Of a stretch of DNA of 64,000 bases, positions 58,877 to 64,000 are shown piece after piece (the first letter of the stretch is position 1; each line of letters begins with the position of its first letter). The DNA lies in the IMG/VR virus record IMGVR_UViG_3300035662_000007, positions 33,552-97,551 of that record. The stretch is one strand, 5' to 3'. Position numbers and translations under genes: made by a program. Source of the DNA: a virus. The notes beneath the pieces are model-generated. The model was not told the origin of the DNA. It made no database searches and worked only from the letters and a program-made list of their open reading frames with translations.

Positions 58877-59104
58877 TTACATACCAGCTATATCCCTGCA
58901 TACACTACAAATGGGATTTTGATCTAGGTCTAGGATTAGTCGCTTAGACCAGATGTTACAGTGTGTACACTGCTCTATGCCAATGTCCATTTCTAGTATA
59001 CTTTCGTAGTCTAGGTCAAGTTCATTGCATACTTTTTTAAGCGGCACACGGGTACGCTCTAGGCGTTTAACCAGCTCACTTAGTTTCAGGCTTCCAGCGG
59101 TCAT
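58877..59104 (-). CDS. small zinc-ribbon protein
   Basis: 75 aa from the ATG at 59104. An N-terminal helical part ('LKLSELVKRLERTRVPLKKV') precedes a CTHC...CSVC zinc-ribbon pair. Possibly DNA-binding. It overlaps the MazZ-like gene by 29 bp and ends 4 bp before tRNA-Arg. Confidence 0.6.
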   Translation of the reverse strand: MTAGSLKLSELVKRLERTRVPLKKVCNELDLDYESILEMDIGIEQCTHCNIWSKRLILDLDQNPICSVCRDIAGM

Positions 59105-59531
59105 CGAGTTCACGGTGTGTTTTTTCAAATTCTAGGAGGAACATAATGCAACACATAGCATGAGCTAGGTGGCTTAGTCCCGATTCAGGGTCACGATCTT
59201 CGCCGTCTTGAAAAGCTAGGATGTGACGTAGTGCTGCACTAAGTGGACGAGACCACTCAAATCCGCCACGCCAATTATGTGCAGCGTACTTCTCTTTGCC
59301 AAAGGCTAGTACCATAGCAGTTTGATGTAGTGCTTCACTGCTGAGTAGGCTCATAGGAGCCTTATAACTATCGTACTTTAGTGCAGTACCTTGCGGTTTT
59401 GGTGTAGCCTCTTGCCAAGCAGGCTTACTCCAGCCAGGCCCAAAAAACTGATTTGTTTCTATAGCCTGCTTCATTTTGTCTACTTCTTCTTGCGAGTATA
59501 GTGGTGTTTGTGTAAAATTTATAGTTGTCAT
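59076..59531 (-). CDS. dATP/dGTP pyrophosphohydrolase-like protein (DUF5664, MazZ-like)
   Basis: 151 aa from the ATG at 59531. 'PMSLLSSEALHQTAMVLAFGKEKYAAHNWRGG' and 'LRHILAFQDGEDRDPESGLSHLAHAMCCIMFLL' are characteristic of the MazG-related DUF5664 family, with E-x-x-D/H metal ligands in the second helix pair. MazZ enzymes supply dGMP and remove dATP in 2-aminoadenine phages; no purZ is in this window. It may simply balance dNTP pools. Confidence 0.8.
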   Translation of the reverse strand: MTTINFTQTPLYSQEEVDKMKQAIETNQFFGPGWSKPAWQEATPKPQGTALKYDSYKAPMSLLSSEALHQTAMVLAFGKEKYAAHNWRGGFEWSRPLSAALRHILAFQDGEDRDPESGLSHLAHAMCCIMFLLEFEKTHRELDDRWKPETK

Positions 59532-59550
59532 GGTTGTAGTATAGACAAAG

Positions 59551-59581
59551 GCGGCCAAGTCTCGTAGGAGAACTTGGCCGC
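59551..59581 (-). other. 10-bp hairpin in the leader of the MazZ-like gene
   Basis: GCGGCCAAGT / ACTTGGCCGC with an 11-nt loop, 20 bp before the start codon. No T run, so it may be a regulatory or stability element. The predicted leader (59532-59732) is about 200 nt; a partly open frame in it has no good start. Confidence 0.5.
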
Positions 59582-59738
59582 GGGAACACACTTACCTGTA
59601 CACAGGACTTATAGTGTAGCATCCAACTTGTACCTCCAAGCCGTGTACGGCCCAGATTATATAGTGGATTAAGGCATTTGAGTTGTTTCTTGCAACTAGC
59701 AGTTCGTGGTCAAATCCTTGAACACCACGCAAAGTAAT

Positions 59739-59767
59739 ATTATAGCATTTGTGGAAGATTATGTCAA
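59739..59767 (-). promoter_or_regulatory. perfect-consensus leftward promoter
   Basis: Minus strand TTGACA (59767-59762), 17 bp, TATAAT (59744-59739) with TGC before it (extended -10). Full sigma70 consensus. Confidence 0.9.
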
Positions 59768-59769
59768 CG

Positions 59770-59952
59770 CTACTTTTTTGGTGGTTTAAATAGTGCGGGA
59801 ACCTGCTGTTCACGACGAACCGCAAGTGTTTCTATAAGTTCATTTACTTTAGGACTAGTTTCTATGGTGTGTTCTCTATTATACTTTAAATACGTAGGAA
59901 GCAATTCTTGTCTAATAACCTGTTCTAGGTTTTTAGTGTAATCTGTTTGCAT
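59770..59952 (-). CDS. conserved small phage protein
   Basis: 60 aa from the ATG at 59952 with GGAGG 7 bp upstream. 'DYTKNLEQVIRQELLPTYLKYNREHT' and the end 'VPALFKPPKK' are a pattern of small early phage proteins, function unknown. First leftward gene after the divergent promoters. Confidence 0.65.
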   Translation of the reverse strand: MQTDYTKNLEQVIRQELLPTYLKYNREHTIETSPKVNELIETLAVRREQQVPALFKPPKK

Positions 59953-59976
59953 AGTAAATCCTCCACAATTTTTATA

Positions 59977-60006
59977 ATTATAGCACTCTAGCAGAACCTT
60001 GTGCAA
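59977..60006 (-). promoter_or_regulatory. leftward promoter of the divergent pair
   Basis: Minus strand TTGCAC (60006-60001), 18 bp, TATAAT (59982-59977). Back to back with the rightward promoter at 60052. Confidence 0.8.
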
Positions 60007-60051
60007 CACAAAATTTTTATTGCCCATCAAAGACCTGGTTATATTTCGGAC

Positions 60052-60080
60052 TTGATTTATTTTTGTTGATAGAGTATAAT
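60052..60080 (+). promoter_or_regulatory. rightward promoter of the divergent pair
   Basis: TTGATT (60052-60057), 17 bp, TATAAT (60075-60080), then ATATA. Starts the right-arm transcription unit. Confidence 0.85.
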
Positions 60081-60145
60081 ATATAATCTAGTCATTACTT
60101 TTTAGGCTAGAACCCATTAATAACCTTTACCAAATCACACCAAAA

Positions 60146-60292
60146 ATGCAAATCGTAAAAATGGATAAAGTGCCGCTTCTAGCTAACGAATTCCTATTCT
60201 ATCTAGACGCATGGCTTCATTGTTACAAAAATCAAATTGATCTTAACCGAATCCAACGAAAGAACTGGCAAGTATGGCAAATTGTAGACTAA
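60146..60292 (+). CDS. 48-aa small protein
   Basis: MQIVKMDKVPLLANEFLFYL, then 'DAWLHCYKNQIDLNRIQRKNWQVWQIVD': aromatic and helical. First frame after the rightward promoter, with a leader of about 60 nt; no clear ribosome-binding site (a second ATG is at 60161). Codon pattern and position support it; function unknown. Confidence 0.6.
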   Translation: MQIVKMDKVPLLANEFLFYLDAWLHCYKNQIDLNRIQRKNWQVWQIVD

Positions 60293-60306
60293 ACTAGTGT
60301 GTGATT

Positions 60307-60334
60307 TGAGCAATCCACCAAGGAGGCTCAAATG
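60307..60334 (+). promoter_or_regulatory. hairpin that may mask the ribosome-binding site of the SleB-like gene
   Basis: TTGAGC / GCTCAA surrounds AAGGAGG, with a possible inner TCC/GGA stem; the ATG at 60332 is at its base. Could slow translation initiation. Confidence 0.45.
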
Positions 60335-60757
60335 AAAAAGTTTTTTGTTGTGTTGTGTGGCGCAGTGCTAATTTCTGCTGCTGGGGCAAAGCCCACGGAT
60401 CCAGAAACACAGTGCTTGGCCCGTAATGTTTACCACGAAGCTCGTGGTGAATCTTGGCAGGGTAAGATGGCAGTGGCTATAACTACCATAAATCGTACTA
60501 ATCACTGGCAGTTTCCTAAAACTATTTGTAAAGTAGTTTATCAACCCGGACAGTTTCACTGGACTAGAAACAAACATCTTAGGATAACTGATATACCGGC
60601 TTGGAATGATAGCATCCTAGTAGCACTTATTGCACAAGAGTTTGCACATGAGTATGCAAAACACTTTCCTGCACTATACTTTCACAATCACACAGTTCGT
60701 CCACGTTGGCAACACCGCAAGCTGGCTACTATAGGTCGGCACACATTTTACCACTAA
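60332..60757 (+). CDS. SleB/CwlJ-like cell-wall hydrolase
   Basis: 141 aa. Signal peptide 1-19 (AAGA-KP), then 'CLARNVYHEARGESWQGKMAVAITTINR' with the family's catalytic Glu, 'FPKTICKVVYQPGQFHW' and 'ALYFHNHTVRPRW'. Exported peptidoglycan hydrolase. It lies in the right arm, away from the GH19 lysis cassette, so a role in entry, superinfection or envelope remodelling is possible. Confidence 0.88.
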   Translation: MKKFFVVLCGAVLISAAGAKPTDPETQCLARNVYHEARGESWQGKMAVAITTINRTNHWQFPKTICKVVYQPGQFHWTRNKHLRITDIPAWNDSILVALIAQEFAHEYAKHFPALYFHNHTVRPRWQHRKLATIGRHTFYH

Positions 60758-60758
60758 A

Positions 60759-61658
60759 ATGAGCAATATAAAAGCTACTATTATCAGGGACAGTGTATAT
60801 ACTCCCACTAAGTCCAGAATTACTACATTTGAAATTGAGTACCCACGCTTTATCCTAGCTGAGTTTAATACTCACCGTATGCTATCGCGCAATACAGCTA
60901 GTTCGCGTGCAATTCCTGTACAAAAAATGCACGAACACATTCGTGATAACACTGCGGTTCCTGTGGTTTGGGGTCAAAATAAAGCAGGCATGCAAGCAGA
61001 TGAAGAAATACTGCCAGATATGCAAAACTATGCTAGGCTAACTTGGATGGAAGCTCGAGATAGTGCTATTCGCTACAGCAGGTTACTAGCAGATTTTGAT
61101 GTACACAAGCAGATTACTAACCGGCTCACAGAGCCATTTCAAATTGTTAAAACTGTAGTAACTGCGACGGAGTGGGAAAACTTCTTCTGGCTACGAGACC
61201 ATGAGATGGCACAGCCTGAGTTTAAGGAACTTGCCCATCAAATGCATGAACTGTACCGCGCATCACAACCTCAAGCACTACAACCGGACGAATGGCACCT
61301 ACCCTATGTTCGTACAACTCGTGCTGCTAATCATACGCAGATGTTTATTGATGAACAAACAGGCCTAGAAATCAAGCTGGCCGACGCTATCAAGATTAGT
61401 GCTAGTTGTTGTGCACAGGTAAGCTATCGCAAGCAGGATACCTCACTAGACAAAGCTATTCGTATCTATGATCAATTAGTAGAATCTAAACCCGCACACG
61501 CTAGTCCAGTTGAACATCAGGCTACTCCTATTACGCAGTGGGATACCCTAGAGCGTATTGGTGTATCGCATCAGGATCGATATGGTCAGCTATGGTCGGG
61601 CAACTTCTGCGGTTGGGTTCAATACCGCAAACTTATTCCAGGAGAAGCAAAGTGGTAA
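60759..61658 (+). CDS. thyX: flavin-dependent thymidylate synthase ThyX
   Basis: 299 aa. The ThyX motif appears as 'THRMLSRNTASSRAIP'. N-terminal 'EIEYPRFILAEFNTHR' and C-terminal 'SPVEHQATP' with 'GNFCGWVQYR' fit the family; length is at the long end. Makes dTMP from dUMP supplied by dUTPase. It starts 1 bp after the SleB stop. Confidence 0.93.
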   Translation: MSNIKATIIRDSVYTPTKSRITTFEIEYPRFILAEFNTHRMLSRNTASSRAIPVQKMHEHIRDNTAVPVVWGQNKAGMQADEEILPDMQNYARLTWMEARDSAIRYSRLLADFDVHKQITNRLTEPFQIVKTVVTATEWENFFWLRDHEMAQPEFKELAHQMHELYRASQPQALQPDEWHLPYVRTTRAANHTQMFIDEQTGLEIKLADAIKISASCCAQVSYRKQDTSLDKAIRIYDQLVESKPAHASPVEHQATPITQWDTLERIGVSHQDRYGQLWSGNFCGWVQYRKLIPGEAKW

Positions 61659-61852
61659 AAAATATTGGATTTAATTTATTAGCCCTATTACTTTTTCTAC
61701 CACTACTAGTAGGCGTGGTTGATTTGTGGGCACTAATTATGCTGGACACTACATTTATTGTGGAATGGGATTCTCAAAAGTTTACGGGTGCTTGGTTGCT
61801 TAGCATTGCTGGTGTTTTTGTTAAAATTGCACATACCTGGAGTAAGGCATAA
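61652..61852 (+). CDS. small membrane protein
   Basis: 66 aa, GTG start at 61652 with GGAG 7 bp upstream, overlapping the thyX stop. Two hydrophobic helices (about 7-27 and 45-60). Function unknown. The stop shares one base with the next ATG. Confidence 0.6.
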   Translation: MVKNIGFNLLALLLFLPLLVGVVDLWALIMLDTTFIVEWDSQKFTGAWLLSIAGVFVKIAHTWSKA

Positions 61853-62631
61853 TGAGAACCCACTATTGGTCGTGTACACCACTAGCGGACAGGATTCGTG
61901 GTACACTTAAGCCCACAGCCTTGGGCTGGGACGAGTGGGAAGGCTGGAAGGTAGAAGCTAAGCAAAAACATCCCCTACGCTACTGGATTGCCGAAACACT
62001 TCTAGATAAGGTACAAGCCACCATCCACTGGGTTCCGGATCGGATTGATAGCCTAGTATACTGGGTGTACACTCGCTGGCAGAGACCAACACACGTGCTC
62101 AGATCACACAAGGAACACATCCGGCCCGGAACAGGCTGGGACTTCTGTGATCGTCTCCTACCCTGTGTAATGAGTGAGCTGGTCGACTTTGTAGAGATTG
62201 ATAAAGCACTGGATCAAGTTCGCTGGGATCGGGAGGCCGGTAAACGGTATCAGGCACCGTGGTGGTTGTTCAAGTGGCCATACCCTCGTGGCTGGCGGTG
62301 TCCCAAAGCAGGTCTTGACTACCTAGACTGGGAGATCCAACTGGGTTCGGAGAGTCCAGATCAAGCTCACGCTGCACAAGAGCTTAAAGAACTCTACCTT
62401 TGGTGGACTCAGGCGCGACCCAACCGGCCTGATCCCTACGAGGTCACCGGCTGGAACAAATGGTCGGCAAGTCAAAAGGGGCTAGGCTTTACTAGTCGTG
62501 AGTTTGATCCTGATACCAAGGCTCAAGTTGAACAAATGCTAGACGAGCTTAACAGGCTAGAGATGGCCTATCTAGCCGAAGATAAGCAGCAGCTTCATCG
62601 TGTAGTTGATATTTACAGGAGACTGTGGTGA
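61852..62631 (+). CDS. conserved phage protein of unknown function
   Basis: 259 aa, Trp-rich (about 19 Trp). 'THYWSCTPLADRIRGTLKP', 'KHPLRYWIAE', 'TRWQRPTHVLRSHKEHIRPGTGWDFCDRLLPC' and 'ELVDFVEID' are recognisable blocks of a family shared by many phages with large genomes. No catalytic motif known to me. Confidence 0.65.
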   Translation: MRTHYWSCTPLADRIRGTLKPTALGWDEWEGWKVEAKQKHPLRYWIAETLLDKVQATIHWVPDRIDSLVYWVYTRWQRPTHVLRSHKEHIRPGTGWDFCDRLLPCVMSELVDFVEIDKALDQVRWDREAGKRYQAPWWLFKWPYPRGWRCPKAGLDYLDWEIQLGSESPDQAHAAQELKELYLWWTQARPNRPDPYEVTGWNKWSASQKGLGFTSREFDPDTKAQVEQMLDELNRLEMAYLAEDKQQLHRVVDIYRRLW

Positions 62632-62996
62632 ACATAGTACTATATACCCGAGACTTTGAGCCTATCACAATCCTTGACCTGCCCACTTGGTTAATCGAAC
62701 AAATGGAAAAACAGGGCCGAGTACGGGTAGCGGTACAAGAGCCGGCCACTACCCAGTGGATGACAGATGCAGACTCCAGCACCCCCCACCAGCCAAAAAC
62801 TGTGGTCCTAGAGTGCTACAGGCTGCGCTGGAGTGACGGCTCTCAAAAACCTATTATTGTTACCCAAGACGACGAGCTAGCACTTACCCTTAGACCCGAC
62901 TGGCTGCCAGGACAACGTGCTAGTATCAACAACTACAAGCAAACTATTAATAACCTTGTTTATATGCTTAAAAAGGCAATGAATCGCAATGACTGA
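62628..62996 (+). CDS. unknown protein
   Basis: 122 aa from the GTG at 62628, overlapping the upstream TGA (GTGA) with AGGAG 7 bp before it; a GTG at 62625 is the alternative. Beta-alpha fold-like start ('NIVLYTRDFEPITILDLPTWLIEQM'). Not recognised. Confidence 0.55.
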   Translation: MNIVLYTRDFEPITILDLPTWLIEQMEKQGRVRVAVQEPATTQWMTDADSSTPHQPKTVVLECYRLRWSDGSQKPIIVTQDDELALTLRPDWLPGQRASINNYKQTINNLVYMLKKAMNRND

Positions 62997-63195
62997 AAAA
63001 CTTACTTGGAAGATCCTACTTGGCAACACTTGGATTCTGGTAGATACCATGAACCGTATTCAAGCACAGGTAATGCGACCTGGTGTGCATAGTAGGGACT
63101 GGATTGCTATGGCTGAGGGTCGTAGCCTAGGCCGATTCCTAAACCCGGATGAAGGCAAACTCCTAGTAGAACAAACCTTAGGAATTCGCACTTGA
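62989..63195 (+). CDS. unknown small protein
   Basis: 68 aa; 'LTWKILLGNTWILVDTMNRIQAQVM' then a charged C terminus. Overlaps the previous gene by 8 bp. Not recognised. Confidence 0.5.
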   Translation: MTEKLTWKILLGNTWILVDTMNRIQAQVMRPGVHSRDWIAMAEGRSLGRFLNPDEGKLLVEQTLGIRT

Positions 63196-63220
63196 TTGTG
63201 TGCGACTAACTGTGTATAAT
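63192..63220 (+). promoter_or_regulatory. rightward promoter
   Basis: TTGATT (63192-63197), 17 bp, TATAAT (63215-63220), then ATATTC; same -35 hexamer as the promoter at 60052. Confidence 0.83.
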
Positions 63221-63247
63221 ATATTCTTTGCAAAATTAAAAAAGGCA

Positions 63248-63466
63248 ATGACTACAATGTTTTTCTGCGTTAATCCACAGTGTCAAGATGATGTGCCCCG
63301 TGAGCGGTATCTCCACATTAGTAAACTGTGCATGGTGTGTGGTGAAAAACGAGCACGCCAACAAACACACTGCGTAGTTCCGCTCGCTAAAGGTGCTTAT
63401 CAGCCTATTATTAATCCCGAACTGCTCAAGGGTCTTGGCAAGTATCACAACATGGAAACGGTATGA
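63248..63466 (+). CDS. zinc-finger phage protein
   Basis: 72 aa from the ATG at 63248; an upstream GTG would precede the transcription start. 'FFCVNPQCQDDVP' and 'LCMVCGEKRARQQTHCVVPLAKGAY' give a CxxxxC...CxxC zinc-finger layout seen in small phage proteins of unknown role. Confidence 0.65.
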   Translation: MTTMFFCVNPQCQDDVPRERYLHISKLCMVCGEKRARQQTHCVVPLAKGAYQPIINPELLKGLGKYHNMETV

Positions 63467-63657
63467 ACGAAGAAAATAAAACCCTGGTACACTGGACAGT
63501 AGTAGGTATGTTTGTGCTGGTCACACTAGCCTATGTAGCAAACACCATCAAATACCACCTAGACCCACACCAAGACTGCTTTACCCGCGGCGGTGTAGTA
63601 ATCAAAACTCAACATGGATGGCACTGCAGTGAACAATCAAGCTCAGCATATAAGTGA
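63463..63657 (+). CDS. small membrane protein
   Basis: 64 aa, one transmembrane helix (about 9-29), then a short domain with two Cys ('DCFTRGGVVIKTQHGWHC'). ATGA overlap with the zinc-finger gene. Function unknown. Confidence 0.55.
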   Translation: MNEENKTLVHWTVVGMFVLVTLAYVANTIKYHLDPHQDCFTRGGVVIKTQHGWHCSEQSSSAYK

Positions 63658-63853
63658 AGGGGTTTGGGACCTGTGGGTTAAATCTCAACTAGCGGCCCCA
63701 ATTAATACCAGTCCAGTAGACTGGTTTGTTAACCAACTGGTAGAACAGATTGACCAAATTCTTGCCAACAGCTATGGTGGCCCACTACCACAATGTGCCG
63801 AGGCTATTGAGCTAGCCCGGTTGAGGGTAAAGGAGTGGGTATTTCATGGGTAA
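63614..63853 (+). CDS. unknown helical protein
   Basis: 79 aa, overlapping the previous gene by 44 bp; a GTG at 63629 is an alternative start. Helical, with 'DWFVNQLVEQIDQILANSY' and 'AIELARLRVKEWVF'. Not recognised. Confidence 0.5.
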   Translation: MDGTAVNNQAQHISEGVWDLWVKSQLAAPINTSPVDWFVNQLVEQIDQILANSYGGPLPQCAEAIELARLRVKEWVFHG

Positions 63854-64000
63854 TTACTACATAAACGAACATGGGCAGGTTGGGGTACTAGTCACACACC
63901 GGTACGGTAGTGGTTGGTTTACCTACCACTGGATCTGGCGACTTTGTGTGGATGCCGAGTTGTGTAGAGCTGTTGATGAAGAGGACTGGGAACTTGCGCT
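63846..64000 (+). CDS. conserved phage protein, 3' truncated by the window edge
   Basis: The frame starts MGNYYINEHGQVGVLVTHRYGSG and runs off the window after 51 codons. It overlaps the previous stop by 8 bp. The 'NYYxNExGxVGVLVxxxxGxGW' start is common among small phage proteins of unknown function. Confidence 0.6.
   Translation, partial: MGNYYINEHGQVGVLVTHRYGSGWFTYHWIWRLCVDAELCRAVDEEDWELA

Noticed and set aside
59592-59825. 77-codon minus-strand frame in the leader of the MazZ-like gene
   Set aside because: Its ATG precedes the promoter at 59739; no internal start with a ribosome-binding site was found.

Overview
The window is part of the genome of a large tailed bacteriophage (Caudoviricetes). 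It carries tail fibres, a spanin/endolysin lysis cassette, a family A DNA polymerase, primase, replicative helicase, gp46/gp47-type recombination nuclease, nucleotide metabolism genes, 19 tRNA genes and a tmRNA. No terminase, portal or major capsid gene is visible, so this is only a piece of a larger genome. The tmRNA is circularly permuted (two-piece) and its tag reads ANDETFALAA, close to betaproteobacterial tags. Together with AT-rich, host-like sigma70 promoters this suggests a betaproteobacterial host, perhaps freshwater; that part is inference.

Layout. (1) 1-22646, rightward: late virion and lysis genes. A partial structural gene is followed by a terminator and a near-consensus promoter, then small baseplate/neck-like proteins, three long fibres (473, 838 and 2563 aa, the last with 15 copies of an 'IFYDSNDTxYYxDP' motif), assembly-chaperone-like proteins, secreted Cys-rich proteins, i-spanin, o-spanin, GH19 endolysin, holin-like membrane proteins, PhoH and a conserved protein of unknown function. 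(2) 22650-22684: a bidirectional terminator at the point where the two transcription blocks converge. (3) 22686-44814, leftward: replication, repair and nucleotide genes. These are B12-dependent ribonucleotide reductase, dUTPase, 5'-3' exonuclease, PstS, PD-(D/E)XK nuclease, class II aldolase, SbcC/gp46, glutaredoxin, SbcD/gp47, SSB, SF2 helicase, PolA, primase, DnaB-like helicase, DNA-binding proteins and a split NAD+-dependent ligase. (4) 44820-58872, leftward: a tRNA/tmRNA region mixed with small genes, Hsp20, a C5-methyltransferase-like protein, a collagen-like fibre cassette, UvdE, a phosphoesterase and a roughly 940-nt ornate noncoding RNA that contains tRNA-Leu and tRNA-Tyr. (5) 58877-59952: dATP/dGTP pyrophosphohydrolase (MazZ-like) and small genes. 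(6) 59977-60080: divergent promoters. (7) 60146-64000, rightward: early-type genes including a SleB-like hydrolase and ThyX.

How it works together. Thirteen leftward promoters and two rightward ones in the accessory arm share TTGnnn, a 17-bp (once 18-bp) spacer and TATAAT, usually followed by ATT. They split the leftward arm into short transcription units, several closed by intrinsic terminators. Genes and tRNAs are packed so tightly that stop codons, and in one case a start codon, lie inside tRNA sequences. The phage brings nucleotide supply (RNR, ThyX, dUTPase, MazZ-like, glutaredoxin), phosphate capture (PstS), proteostasis (tmRNA, Hsp20) and translation supplements (19 tRNAs, including an initiator-like tRNA-Met and an odd long-variable-arm tRNA with anticodon UAU). 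The strongest candidates for new biology are the permuted phage tmRNA, the ornate RNA with embedded tRNAs, and the UAU tRNA.
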